Below are positions 23,594 through 31,493 of a DNA stretch of 64,000 bases, piece by piece. Position numbers and translations under genes: made by a program. Every line of letters starts with the position of its first letter. Positions within the stretch are counted from its first letter, which is position 1. The notes under the pieces are model-generated. The model saw nothing but the letters and a program-made list of their open reading frames with translations, did not search any database and had not been told where the DNA came from. The DNA is from JAXDMK01 sp963790325 (GTDB taxonomy: Bacteria; Actinomycetota; Acidimicrobiia; Acidimicrobiales; AC-14). The stretch is taken from positions 5,525-69,524 of the forward strand of contig CAWBNY010000004.1 of assembly GCA_963790325.1 (NCBI GenBank), written 5' to 3'.

Positions 23594-25123
23594 GTGACCG
23601 AGGGCGCAGCCGGACCGAGCGGCACCGGCAACGGCGACGACAGGGACGACGGCAACGACAAGGGCCACGGCGACGGCGACGGCGACGGCGGCTACGGCGG
23701 CGAACCGGTCGTCGGCGACGGCCGGGAACGGCCCCGGGGACGATGGACGAACCGGGTGGGCTTCGCCGCCTGGCCCGGTGGCACTGTCTTCGCCTACCGG
23801 CCGGGCGAGATCCTCACCCTGCGGGGGGAGGATGCGCTGGCCACCACCCGGGAGCGAAACAACGACGTCCGGGTGCTCCAGGAGCTGGGCCAGTTCACCC
23901 GTCTCGGCGGCATCGCCGACGTCCTGGCCGAGGTCGGCGAGCTCCGCCGGCGGGGCATCCTCGCCCAACCCAACCACGTGTTCTTCGCCCACGACGGTGT
24001 CGGACCGACACCCGTGTTCCCGACACCCGTGTTCCCGACACCCGTGTTCCCGACCGGCGCCAACTGGGGCTGCAGGTGCTGCTCGCCGGGACCGTCGTGC
24101 CCGCCCCACCCCTCGAAGTCGTGCGCATGCGGTGGCGTTTTCCCCACCCCCGTCTTCCCCACCCCCGTCTTCCCCACCCCCGTGTTCCCGACGCCGGTGT
24201 TCCCGACGCCGGTGTTCCCGACGCCGGTGTTCCCCACCGAGATGAAGAGCACCGCCCGGGCGGTGCCGCCCGCCACCGACGTGTCCACCGCCACCGCCGC
24301 GCTGGCCGCGCCCATCCCCTCCGACGGGCCCCTCGTCATCGTGCTCGACACCGGCCTGGCCGCCGACGGACCGTACTTCCCGGCCGCCCTCACCTCGGCA
24401 CCCGTGGCCGGCGCCACCTCCGCCGACCACGACGAGCCCGACGAGGACGGCGACGGCGGCCTCGATCCGTGTGCCGGCCACGGCACGTTCATCGCCGGCG
24501 TCGTCGGCCAGGTCGCCCCCGGCTGCGAGGTCGTGATCCACCGGGTTTTCTCCACCTTCGCCGACTCGTCGGAGGCCGAGATCGTGGACGCCATCGCCAA
24601 CCTCGACCCGGCCCGGCCCGATCGCACCATCCTCAACCTGTCCTTCGGCGGCTACACCCTCGACCTCCCTGTCGCCATGGCCATGGCCATCGCCGCCATC
24701 CAGGCCACGGGCGTCGTCGTGGTGGCATCGGCCGGAAACGACGCCACCTGCGTTCCCACCTACCCCGCCGCCTTCCCGGGCGTGGTCGCCGTGGGCGCGG
24801 TGGGCCCCACCGGCCCCGCCCCGTTCACCAACTACGGGCCGTGGGTCAGGGCGTGCGCGCCCGGCGTCGACATCGTGAGCACGTTCTTCCAGGGCTTCAA
24901 CGGTTCCGAGCCGGTGCCGCCGGGTGGCGGCGGCGACCCCGACGATTTCTCCGGCTGGGCCCGGTGGAGCGGCACGTCGTTCTCCGCCCCCGTGGTCGCC
25001 GGCGCCCTGGCCCGGAGGATCCTGACCGACGGCTGCACCGCCGAGGAGGCGGTGTCGAGGGTGGTCGACGCCCCCGCCCTCATGCGGATCCCCAACCTGG
25101 GCACGGTGGTGAACGTCATCTGA
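23594..25123 (+). CDS. Subtilisin-like S8 serine protease with PTPVF repeats
   Basis: 509 aa from GTG 23594 with GGGAGGCGG upstream. Order: Gly/Asp-rich disordered tail (1-45), a small N-terminal domain ending QPNHVFF (~50-131), three PTPVF repeats (138-153), a Cys-rich insert (Cys160, 162, 163, 169, 177, 179), six more PTPVF repeats (184-213), then the S8 domain with Asp252 (VLDTG), His296 (GHGT), oxyanion Asn382 (SAGND) and Ser462 (GTSFSAP). No signal peptide or membrane anchor is visible, so it is probably cytoplasmic. Gene order suggests it belongs to the CHAT module. Confidence 0.9.
   Translation: MTEGAAGPSGTGNGDDRDDGNDKGHGDGDGDGGYGGEPVVGDGRERPRGRWTNRVGFAAWPGGTVFAYRPGEILTLRGEDALATTRERNNDVRVLQELGQFTRLGGIADVLAEVGELRRRGILAQPNHVFFAHDGVGPTPVFPTPVFPTPVFPTGANWGCRCCSPGPSCPPHPSKSCACGGVFPTPVFPTPVFPTPVFPTPVFPTPVFPTPVFPTEMKSTARAVPPATDVSTATAALAAPIPSDGPLVIVLDTGLAADGPYFPAALTSAPVAGATSADHDEPDEDGDGGLDPCAGHGTFIAGVVGQVAPGCEVVIHRVFSTFADSSEAEIVDAIANLDPARPDRTILNLSFGGYTLDLPVAMAMAIAAIQATGVVVVASAGNDATCVPTYPAAFPGVVAVGAVGPTGPAPFTNYGPWVRACAPGVDIVSTFFQGFNGSEPVPPGGGGDPDDFSGWARWSGTSFSAPVVAGALARRILTDGCTAEEAVSRVVDAPALMRIPNLGTVVNVI
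24007..24237 (+). repeat. 15-bp coding repeats (PTPVF) in the subtilase gene
   Basis: Three copies of GACACCCGTGTTCCC at 24007-24051, then about six related 15-base units at ~24141-24237 in two sub-types (ACCCCCGTCTTCCCC and ACGCCGGTGTTCCCG). Units within each sub-type are almost identical at DNA level, which points to recent tandem amplification, while the encoded pentapeptide is constant. Confidence 0.9.
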
Positions 25124-25164
25124 ACGGTCCCGGGCCGGGAGCGGAACGCTCCTACGATGGCGCC

Positions 25165-25761
25165 GTGTCGACATCCCGGGAGGACTCGGTCGCCGACCTG
25201 GTGCTGGCGGCCAGGGCCGGCGACGCCGCCGCCTGGGACGCCCTCGTCGACCGCTTCGCCGGCCGGATCATGGCCGTCACCCGGTCCTTCCGCCTCGGGC
25301 GGGCCGACGCCGACGACGTCTTCCAGGTCACCTGGCTGCGCCTGGTCGCCAACCTCGAGAGCATCCGGGAACCCGATCGGGTCGGCGCCTGGCTGGTGAC
25401 CACCGCGTCCCACGAGTGCCTGCGGCTGCTGCGCAAGGCCGGCCACCAGGCCCCGGGCGACGACGGCTGGGAGGACGGCCTGGTCGACGACGCGGCCGAG
25501 GTCGACGCGGGCGTGCTCACCACCGAGCGCGACCACGCCCTGTGGGCGGCGATGGGGATGCTTTCCGCCGCCTGCCAGCGACTCCTGCGGTTGCTGGCGG
25601 CCGACCCCGCCCCCACCTACGAAGAGGTCTCGGCGGCCCTGTCCATGCCGATCGGCAGCATCGGCCCCACCCGCCGCCGGTGCCTCGACCACCTCCGAAC
25701 CCATTTCTCGCGTATCACCGGGACGCCCCAAGGCTCATCTGAGTTGGGGGAGATGCCATGA
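25165..25761 (+). CDS. ECF-type RNA polymerase sigma factor
   Basis: 198 aa from GTG 25165. Region 2 is seen in LVDRFAGRIMAVTRSFRL ... ADADDVFQVTWLRLV ... IREPDRVGAWLVTTASHECLRLLR (split here), and region 4 in APTYEEVSAALSMPIGSIGPTRRRCLDHLR (~149-178). It follows the subtilase by 41 bases and its stop overlaps the next ATG. It probably directs RNA polymerase to targets of the CHAT/subtilase module; which genes is unknown. Confidence 0.9.
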   Translation: MSTSREDSVADLVLAARAGDAAAWDALVDRFAGRIMAVTRSFRLGRADADDVFQVTWLRLVANLESIREPDRVGAWLVTTASHECLRLLRKAGHQAPGDDGWEDGLVDDAAEVDAGVLTTERDHALWAAMGMLSAACQRLLRLLAADPAPTYEEVSAALSMPIGSIGPTRRRCLDHLRTHFSRITGTPQGSSELGEMP

Positions 25762-26243
25762 CTGATCACGAAGACCGAGACGACCGAGACGACGACCTCC
25801 TGGAGGAGCTGCGAGCGATGCTGGGCCGCGTCGATCCGGTCCCGGTGGAGATGGTCGCCGCCGCCCGCGCCACCTTCATCTGGCACACGATCGACGCCGA
25901 GCTGGCCCAGCTCACCTGCGATTCGGTCCTCGACACCGATCGCATGGCCGGCGTCCGCGGCGGGAGCACGGCGGTCGGGCCCCAGCTGCTCACCTTTTCG
26001 GCCGAAGGCCTGACGGTGGAGATCGAGGCCACCACCGGGCCGGGCGGGCTGCGCCTGCTCGGCCAGCTGGTCCCGCCCCAGCCGGGCCAGGTCGAGGTCT
26101 GCCACCCGGGGGGCACCACCACCGTCGACGTCGACGCCCTGGGCCGCTTCGCGGCCGACGGTCTGGCCCCGGGCCCGGTGAGCCTGCGCTGCCGCCCCGC
26201 GCAGGGCGGCCCCGCCGTCGGCACCGACTGGTTTCTCGCCTAG
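25758..26243 (+). CDS. Small partner of the sigma factor (possible anti-sigma or CHAT substrate)
   Basis: 161 aa, ATG overlapping the sigma stop (ATGA). The first ~60 residues are acidic and helical (LLEELRAMLGRVDPVPVEMV ... FIWHTIDAELAQL); the rest is beta-rich with a Gly-rich carboxypeptidase-regulatory-like pattern (LGQLVPPQPGQVEV, ADGLAPGPVSLRCR). Proteins of this shape often sit next to such sigma factors as I recall, but I know no proven function. Coupling to the sigma gene and the nearby protease make an anti-sigma or cleavable adaptor role plausible. Confidence 0.75.
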   Translation: MTDHEDRDDRDDDLLEELRAMLGRVDPVPVEMVAAARATFIWHTIDAELAQLTCDSVLDTDRMAGVRGGSTAVGPQLLTFSAEGLTVEIEATTGPGGLRLLGQLVPPQPGQVEVCHPGGTTTVDVDALGRFAADGLAPGPVSLRCRPAQGGPAVGTDWFLA

Positions 26244-26300
26244 GACGTATCAGGGAGCCCCGTCGGCGGCTCTCAGTGGTGAGCGACCGAGGGAGGCGAG

Positions 26301-26516
26301 ATGGACTCGATCACGCAGAGCGACACCTGCTACCTGCTGCTGACCGGCGGGCGGGGCTCACCCCAGAGCCTGATGTTCCGGACCGAGGAGCAGGCGCAGG
26401 CCGAGTTCCGCAGGATCAGCCGGGCCCCCCGGGCGGGGACCCAGTGGATGGAGCTGTCGATGGTGGTCGGCGGCGGCCGCCTCCACCGGCTGGCCTCCTA
26501 CGCCCGACCCTCGTAG
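26301..26516 (+). CDS. Small hypothetical protein
   Basis: 71 aa with a strong GGGAGGCG ribosome site before ATG 26301. Compact sequence with SITQSDTCYLLLTGG near the N-terminus and EEQAQAEFRRISRA in the middle; no membrane segment or known motif. It lies 57 bases downstream of the sigma partner and may be the last gene of that unit. Confidence 0.6.
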   Translation: MDSITQSDTCYLLLTGGRGSPQSLMFRTEEQAQAEFRRISRAPRAGTQWMELSMVVGGGRLHRLASYARPS

Positions 26517-26604
26517 ATCCCCCCGCGGGGCCAGCGGCGAGCAGGGCGCCGGTCAACGGCGACAGGCGCCCCGCCCGTCCATCCGGGCTAGTCTCCGACG
26601 CCCG

Positions 26605-27492
26605 ATGGACCAACGGCTCGTGACACCCCAGATCCGCACCCTCTTCTGGGGCGTGGGCTGCGCCTTCTCCGGCCTGGCGGGACTGGTGCTGTTCCTCTTC
26701 CCGGAGAAGACCGACACCCTCTTCGCCTGGACGATCGCCCGGGGCGACACCGCCGCCTTCCTCGGTGCCTGCTTCCTCGGGATCAGCCTTCTCTCGTTCC
26801 TCTGCTACGGCATCACCGAGTGGCGGGGGGTCCGGTTCTGCTTCCTGGGGACGCTGGCCTTCGTCACCGCCATGACGGTGGCCACCCTCCTCCACCTCGA
26901 CCAGTTCCACTTCGGCAGCGACGAGCCCATCGCCCTGGTCACGGCCTTCGGGTGGACCATCGTCTACCTGGCCGCGCCGGTGGCCGGTTGGCTGCTGCTG
27001 TCCCGCCAGCTGCGGGAGCCGGGGTCCGACCACCGCCCGGCGACCCCCATCGTCCCCGGCCTGCGCTATCTCTACCTGGCCCAGGGCGGGCTGCTGGTGG
27101 CGGTCGGGGTCGTGCTGTTCGTGTCCCCCGGGTCGGCCGACAGCGTGTGGCCATGGCCCCTCACCCCGTTGACCGCCCGGGCGGTGGGGTCGTTCCTCAT
27201 CGGATTCGGGATCATGCTCGTCGGCGTCGGTCGGGAGGACGCGACCGAGATCCTGGAGCCACCCGGCGCCGCCTGCTGGTGGACGGCGCTGCTGTCGGGG
27301 ATGGCCGCCACCCGGTTCCAGGGGACTGTCGACGTCGGCTCCATCCGAGGTCTGCTGTGGTGCCTGGTGGTCGTGAGCCTCCTCCTCGGGGGCGTCGCCG
27401 GCGAGCTGGCCGCCCGCCGCCTGCGGGCCGGCCCCCGTCCACCCGGCGCACCCCGCCCGCCCCGTCCCCCACGACGACCGATCGAGGGCTAG
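26605..27492 (+). CDS. Integral membrane protein of unknown function
   Basis: 295 aa with about eight hydrophobic segments arranged as two similar halves: each begins with a helix (LFWGVGCAFSGLAGLVLFLF; LRYLYLAQGGLLVAVGVVLF) ended by a PGSADSVWPW- or PEKTDTLFAWTI-type loop and followed by an ARAVGSFLIGFGI- or TAAFLGACFLGIS-type helix. This suggests an internal duplication. The C-terminus is a Pro/Arg-rich cytosolic tail. No named family recognised. Confidence 0.7.
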   Translation: MDQRLVTPQIRTLFWGVGCAFSGLAGLVLFLFPEKTDTLFAWTIARGDTAAFLGACFLGISLLSFLCYGITEWRGVRFCFLGTLAFVTAMTVATLLHLDQFHFGSDEPIALVTAFGWTIVYLAAPVAGWLLLSRQLREPGSDHRPATPIVPGLRYLYLAQGGLLVAVGVVLFVSPGSADSVWPWPLTPLTARAVGSFLIGFGIMLVGVGREDATEILEPPGAACWWTALLSGMAATRFQGTVDVGSIRGLLWCLVVVSLLLGGVAGELAARRLRAGPRPPGAPRPPRPPRRPIEG

Positions 27493-27588
27493 ACGTCCGA
27501 CCGCCGTCCGCCGCCGGCACCTCAGCCTCAGCCGGGTGGCTCGACGACGACCCCGACGACGGCGAGTCCCCCGGTTGGTTGGACGGCC

Positions 27589-28530
27589 CTAGCCGCTGGC
27601 GCCCTCCGGGGACGGCTCGGGCTTGTTCCGGCCCAGGTCGCAGCCGTTCTCCTCGAGGAACGCCTGGATGGCGGCCCGCTCCTCACGGCTGAGGCGGCGC
27701 TGGGCGCCCTGGGGCGGCTGCGGGGGGATGGGGTAGCCGAGCATCGACGCCATGACGACGACCACCCGGTCGTAGCGTCCGAGGTCGTCCACCCAGTCCT
27801 GGGCCTTCGTCTCCCAGTAGTGGTTGCGGGTGGTGGTGTAGCTGTCGAGCTCGCCCTGGATGGTGCGGGCCTGCCCGGCCAGCAGCCCGAGGTGCTTGCG
27901 CGTCTGCTCGGCGGGATCCTCCTCGTCCTCCTCCGGCTCGTCGCCGACCAGGGCGCCGGTGCCGAGGGGATCGCGTCCGGTGAGCGCCAGCAGCTCGGTC
28001 TGCCGGTCGATGGAGACCGGGACCTTCACCGCCGGTCCGAACGCCCCCGCCTCCCGCCACATGTCGGCCTGGGGGGCGAGGTACCCCAGGGCGAAGTCGA
28101 CCAGGTCGGGGTCGAGGTGCTCGTCCCCGCCGGTGGCCCGGGCCAGGTCCCAGGTGTGGACGACATGGTCGGTGGTGATCTGGGCCAGGTAGTCCTCGCC
28201 GGTGATGTCGCCGAACGACACGTGCACCACCCGCAGCGGGACGTCGTCGTCGTGGCAGGCGGCGAGCGCGGCCACCGCCACGTCGGTCCAGGCCGACCAC
28301 GGGTCGTCGCCGACCTGGTCGCCGTCGAACCGGTTGCCCACCTCGGCGATCGTCTCCCCCGCCAGCAGGGGCGGGACCCACTGGTTCTCGTTGACGACGT
28401 GGTTGAGCAACGCCTTCACGTCCCACTCGGCGTTGGGCGTGGGCAGCGACAGCTGGTCCTTGGACACCGCCCGCACGCGGGCGCCGAACTCGTCGACCGC
28501 CCGCCGGTACAACCCGATCACGTCGGCCAT
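27589..28530 (-). CDS. TIGR03086-type / mycothiol-dependent maleylpyruvate isomerase-like protein
   Basis: 313 aa. N-terminal DinB-like helical bundle with WDVKALLNHVVNENQWV (~36-52), a mid segment ITTDHVVHTWDLARATGG (~137-154), and FALGYLAPQADMWREAGAFGP; His47, His140 and His144-type residues are the usual metal ligands in this fold. A longer-than-usual acidic insert (DEPEEDEEDPAEQ) and a C-terminal extension follow. Family members bind divalent metal and often use mycothiol. Last gene of the minus-strand nitrile hydratase unit, 16 bases after OsmC. Confidence 0.8.
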   Translation of the reverse strand: MADVIGLYRRAVDEFGARVRAVSKDQLSLPTPNAEWDVKALLNHVVNENQWVPPLLAGETIAEVGNRFDGDQVGDDPWSAWTDVAVAALAACHDDDVPLRVVHVSFGDITGEDYLAQITTDHVVHTWDLARATGGDEHLDPDLVDFALGYLAPQADMWREAGAFGPAVKVPVSIDRQTELLALTGRDPLGTGALVGDEPEEDEEDPAEQTRKHLGLLAGQARTIQGELDSYTTTRNHYWETKAQDWVDDLGRYDRVVVVMASMLGYPIPPQPPQGAQRRLSREERAAIQAFLEENGCDLGRNKPEPSPEGASG

Positions 28531-28546
28531 TGGCGACCACCTCCGC

Positions 28547-28945
28547 CTATGTGATTACCACCTCCGTGTCGCTCAACGCACGAATCGTGTTGGAGACGTA
28601 GCAGACCCGGGACGCGTGGGCCGCCAGCTGCTCCAGCTCCTCCCGGGGATGGCCGGACGTGACCTCCACCCGGACGTGGGTGAACCTGGGGCCGTCGTAG
28701 GTGCCCACCGCCCGCACCGCGATGTCGGGCAGCTCGATTCCCCGCTTGCGGGCCACGTGGGCCAGGGCCAGGGTGAAGCACGAGGCGAGGGAGGCGAGGA
28801 ACAGCTCGGTGGGCTGGGGCCCGGTGTCGTCGCCGCCCGACTTGAGCGGCTCGTCGACCCGGATCTCGAATTCCCGGGCCCTGACCCGGCACCGGTACCC
28901 ACCGTCCCAGGTGGCCTCGACCGAGAGCTCAGCCGTGCGAGTGGT
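28547..28945 (-). CDS. OsmC-family peroxidase/thiol protein
   Basis: About 133 residues. Family text: TWDGGYRCRVRAREFEIRVDEP near the start (read in two parts), TPTELFLASLASCFTLAL-type active-site helix with one Cys, and RVCYVSNTIR with the second Cys near the C-terminus, so both redox Cys are kept. The start is a puzzle: the conserved N-terminus has no ATG, GTG or TTG in frame, and the first in-frame ATG (29107) lies 160 bases inside the accessory gene. I place the 5' end by family length. Translation may rely on coupling to the overlapping upstream stop (28929) or on a non-standard ACG at 28936. Confidence 0.75.
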   Translation of the reverse strand, partial: TTRTAELSVEATWDGGYRCRVRAREFEIRVDEPLKSGGDDTGPQPTELFLASLASCFTLALAHVARKRGIELPDIAVRAVGTYDGPRFTHVRVEVTSGHPREELEQLAAHASRVCYVSNTIRALSDTEVVIT

Positions 28946-29339
28946 CCCCGTGGTCGTGGCCGGCCGGGCGCCGGGCCAGGCCCATCGCCCGGTGGTCGAT
29001 CTCGGCCGCCGACACCAAGCCGCCGGCGGCCAGCACCGACTCCAGCGCCGCCAGCCAGCAGTGGTAGTAGCTCCAGGGCACTGCCACAAGGTCCGAACTG
29101 GTGACATCTTCGGTCGCCGGGGCCACAGGATCTGTCACCAGTTCGGGGTCGGGCCAGCCGGCGATGGTGGCGATCAGCTCCTGGCGGAAGTCCTCCCAGT
29201 CGAACGCGCCGGCGGCGTGCAACGCCAGCGCCAGTCCGAACGCCCGGCTCTCCCAGGGCTCGGCGAAGACCAGCTCCCCGTTGCTCCGGGGGGGCGAGGC
29301 GGGGCCGTAGACGTCGAGGACGCCGACGGTCGCGCTCAC
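28929..29339 (-). CDS. Nitrile hydratase accessory protein (P14K-like activator)
   Basis: 136 aa from GTG 29339, overlapping the alpha-subunit stop (GTGA). It resembles the N-terminal half of the beta subunit (EPWESRAFGLALALHAAGAF; FDWEDFRQELIATI; YYHCWLAALESVL), as activators of cobalt enzymes do. The C-terminus AGHDHGDHSHG is His-rich and may bind cobalt. Between WPDPELV and the YYHCWLAAL helix there is an unusual stretch (~66-82) encoded by an inverted repeat that is related to palindromes elsewhere in the window, so a repeat element seems to have inserted in frame. Confidence 0.85.
   Translation of the reverse strand: MSATVGVLDVYGPASPPRSNGELVFAEPWESRAFGLALALHAAGAFDWEDFRQELIATIAGWPDPELVTDPVAPATEDVTSSDLVAVPWSYYHCWLAALESVLAAGGLVSAAEIDHRAMGLARRPAGHDHGDHSHG
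29093..29146. repeat. Inverted repeat inside the nitrile hydratase accessory gene
   Basis: CCGAACTGGTGACA (29093-29106) and TGTCACCAGTTCGG (29133-29146) are perfect 14-base inverted arms around a 26-base centre. It is wholly within coding sequence and has a length compatible with the reading frame. Core shared with the other dispersed palindromes. Confidence 0.9.
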
Positions 29340-29938
29340 GAGGGCGACGGCACCCGGGCCACGCCCACCATGGCGTCGCGGGTGACGAGGGCGGCCAACT
29401 CGTCCTCGGCCAGGCCGTCGGTGCCGGCAGGGCGCTCGGGGAGCACCATGTAGCGCACCTCCGACGACGAGTCCCACACCTGGATGTCGACGCCGGCGGG
29501 CACGTCGAGGCCCATCTCGGCCAGCAGGGTGCGGGGCTCGCGCACCATCCGCGACCGGTAGGCGGGGTCCTTGTACCAGGCCGGCGGCAGTCCGAGAACC
29601 GGCCACGGGTAGCAGGAGCACAGGGTGCACACCACCACGTGGTGGGTGCCGGGCGTCTGCTCCAGAACCACGATGTGCTCGCCCTGGGGGCCCTTGAAGC
29701 CCATCTCGGCGATGGAGCCGGTGCCGTCGGCCAGCAGGCGGGCCTTGTACTCGGGGTCGGACCAGGCGTGGGCCACGACCCTGGCCCCGTTCATGGGGCC
29801 GACGTTCTCCTCGTAGTTCTTGATGAACCCGTCCATCACCTTGGGGTCGACCAGGCCCCGCTCGACCAGGATCGACTCCAGGGCCTCGGTGCGCAGGGCG
29901 ATGGGCAGGCGCTCGGCGTCGGTGTCGCTCACGCTCAT
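29336..29938 (-). CDS. nthA: Nitrile hydratase alpha subunit, cobalt type
   Basis: 200 aa from ATG 29938, overlapping the beta stop. The metal-binding claw is VCTLCSCYPW with Cys104, Cys107 and Cys109; Thr between the first two Cys is the cobalt-type form (iron enzymes have Ser). Other landmarks: NVGPMNGARVVAHAWSDP (~45-62), LEQTPGTHHVVV (~92-103), and SEVRYMVLPERPAGTDGLAE near the C-terminus. The enzyme hydrates nitriles to amides. No amidase gene lies beside it in this window. Confidence 0.95.
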   Translation of the reverse strand: MSVSDTDAERLPIALRTEALESILVERGLVDPKVMDGFIKNYEENVGPMNGARVVAHAWSDPEYKARLLADGTGSIAEMGFKGPQGEHIVVLEQTPGTHHVVVCTLCSCYPWPVLGLPPAWYKDPAYRSRMVREPRTLLAEMGLDVPAGVDIQVWDSSSEVRYMVLPERPAGTDGLAEDELAALVTRDAMVGVARVPSPS

Positions 29939-30603
29939 GACGGGGCAGCCTCCAGGTAGGACTCGTACAGGTCGATGGTGACGGTGAACGGCTCGGCACC
30001 GTCGCCCCACAGCTCGGCCGAGTCAAAGACGACCGCGTACACGTGCTGGGGGTTCTCGCCCAGGAAGTGGGCGTTGGTCTCGGGCAGCACCATGGCCGGC
30101 TGGACCAGGCGGACCTCGCCCGTCCGGCCCCGCACGTACCGGGGCAGGCGGGTGTGGCCGGAGGGGTGGATGTCCTTCGCCCGCACCCGGTCACCGGGTT
30201 CGAAGGCGGGCGGGGTTTCGACCGGGCGGATGGAGCCGGCGGCGGTGGGCTTGTAGTCGGGCTTGTTGGGCTCGGGGACGGGCGGCTCCTCCACGTCCTC
30301 CCCCCGCAGCTTCCTGGCCCGGGCGTCGACCGCCCCCGGGGCGATGATCGAGCTGTCGGTGAGCAGGTTCTCGGCCATCTTCAGCCACCGGCCGTAGTAC
30401 CCGAAGGCGAGGTAGTCGATGGGGTGCTGGCGGTTGAGGGCGTGGCGGAACGAGTCGAGGTTGGTGCCCGACACCCGCATCGAGAGCAGGGCCATGGCGA
30501 AGGCCCGCCGCTCCCAGTCCTCGTGGAAGGGCGGGTCGTCGGGCGGCGTCAGCCGCACCGACCCGAAACCCTGCAGGCCGCCCATGTCGGCGACGGTGTC
30601 CAA
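29935..30603 (-). CDS. nthB: Nitrile hydratase beta subunit
   Basis: 222 aa. I choose TTG 30603: it gives the family N-terminus MDTVADMGGLQGFG and has GAGGAGGAGG at ideal spacing; the first upstream ATG (30708) would add a Pro/Arg-rich tail with no family likeness. Landmarks: FHEDWERRAFAMALL (~27-41), HPIDYLAFGYYGRWL (~60-74), FEPGDRVRAKDIHPSGHTRLP (read in parts, ~134-154), RGRTGEV and the C-terminal HVYAVVFDSAELWG. Beta-alpha-accessory order is typical of cobalt enzymes. Confidence 0.93.
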   Translation of the reverse strand: MDTVADMGGLQGFGSVRLTPPDDPPFHEDWERRAFAMALLSMRVSGTNLDSFRHALNRQHPIDYLAFGYYGRWLKMAENLLTDSSIIAPGAVDARARKLRGEDVEEPPVPEPNKPDYKPTAAGSIRPVETPPAFEPGDRVRAKDIHPSGHTRLPRYVRGRTGEVRLVQPAMVLPETNAHFLGENPQHVYAVVFDSAELWGDGAEPFTVTIDLYESYLEAAPS

Positions 30604-30676
30604 GGTTGACCTCCTCCTCGAAGGCGGAGCGCCGCGCCCGGCCGGCGGTGCCGGGCGCGGCTGCTCCAGGACTGGC

Positions 30677-31165
30677 TCAGACGGTCCAGGTGTTGATCTG
30701 GAAGGCACCCGCCCGCCAGGCGGTGAGGGCCGAGTCGAGCACGTCGAGGGGGTGGAACGGGGTGACGCCGTCGATGAGGTCGTCCTCCCGGAACCCGTAG
30801 AGGGCGCCCATGGCGAAGCGGCAGGCGTACACCTTGGCTCCCTCCCGCAGAAGGGTCTTGATCTGGTTGTTGATGGCCATGTGGCCGGGAAAGGCCTCCT
30901 GGCCGACGGCGGGGAAGCCCCGGGTGCCGGAGGCGAGGAGCACGCCCGGGCCGTAGAGGACGATGCTCACGTCGAAGCCCTTGCGCACCAGCCGGGTCGA
31001 CGTCAACAGGTTCACCAGGGCCACCGACCCCTCGTAGGGGACGGTGTGGATGAAGACGAAGGCCTTCTCCCCCGGGTTGGCCTTGATGTCCTCGAACAGC
31101 TTCTCGTCGGTGTTGAACAGGACCTCGCCGTCGGCGGGCCGCTCATTGTTGACGGTCTTCGGCAT
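30677..31165 (-). CDS. MSMEG_0572/Sll0783-family DsrE-like protein
   Basis: 162 aa. Strong likeness to the Sll0783 nitrogen-starvation family: EKAFVFIHTVPYEGSVALVN, LLTSTRLVRKGFDVSIVLYG, GQEAFPGHMAINNQIKTLL, YACRFAMGALYGFREDDLI and the terminal NTWTV. The fold is DsrE/F-like with a conserved Cys (~116). The family normally travels with Nit1-type nitrilase genes; here it precedes nitrile hydratase by 73 bases, a second link between this family and nitrile metabolism. Exact function is unknown. Confidence 0.88.
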   Translation of the reverse strand: MPKTVNNERPADGEVLFNTDEKLFEDIKANPGEKAFVFIHTVPYEGSVALVNLLTSTRLVRKGFDVSIVLYGPGVLLASGTRGFPAVGQEAFPGHMAINNQIKTLLREGAKVYACRFAMGALYGFREDDLIDGVTPFHPLDVLDSALTAWRAGAFQINTWTV

Positions 31166-31174
31166 CTGCTCTCC

Positions 31175-31492
31175 TCAGCTCTCACTCGCGGGGGTCTCGG
31201 GGTCTTTGCTGTCTGACATCGGTGGTGCGACCGGCCCCACCGCGGGTGTCCCCCGCACCGGCGATCGGGTCCAGGTCTGGCGGTGGCTGCCGGGCATGAG
31301 CTGGATCGTCATCCGCCGCAGCCTCCATGGCAGCCGCCGGTAGGTCGGGGCGAACAGCCCCAGCCAGAACTGCTCGCGCCAGCCCTTCGGTGCCGACGGT
31401 GGCTCCCGGCCGTAGCGGGCGGCGACGCGCCGCTGGGCGTCGACCATGAGGTAGTGCTCCGAGTTCTGCCGCAGCCAGCGGGCGAAGCCCAT
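31175..31492 (-). CDS. Small basic hypothetical protein in nitrile operon
   Basis: 105 aa, ATG one base after the flavoprotein stop, so translationally coupled. N-terminal MGFARWLRQNSEHYLMVDAQ, then a basic aromatic middle (WREQFWLGLFAPTYRRLPWR), and a Pro-rich tail. No membrane helix or known motif. Its fixed position between the flavoprotein and the Sll0783-type gene suggests a role in the same pathway. Confidence 0.6.
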   Translation of the reverse strand: MGFARWLRQNSEHYLMVDAQRRVAARYGREPPSAPKGWREQFWLGLFAPTYRRLPWRLRRMTIQLMPGSHRQTWTRSPVRGTPAVGPVAPPMSDSKDPETPASES

Positions 31493-31493
31493 G

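Noticed and set aside
23794..24636. Minus-strand frame with VGNTG/VGKTG repeats
   Set aside because: It is the antisense reading of the PTPVF repeat array in the subtilase gene.
20884..26243. Type III-E CRISPR (Craspase) locus
   Set aside because: TPR-CHAT and a sigma factor are present, but there is no CRISPR array, gRAMP effector or Cas gene.
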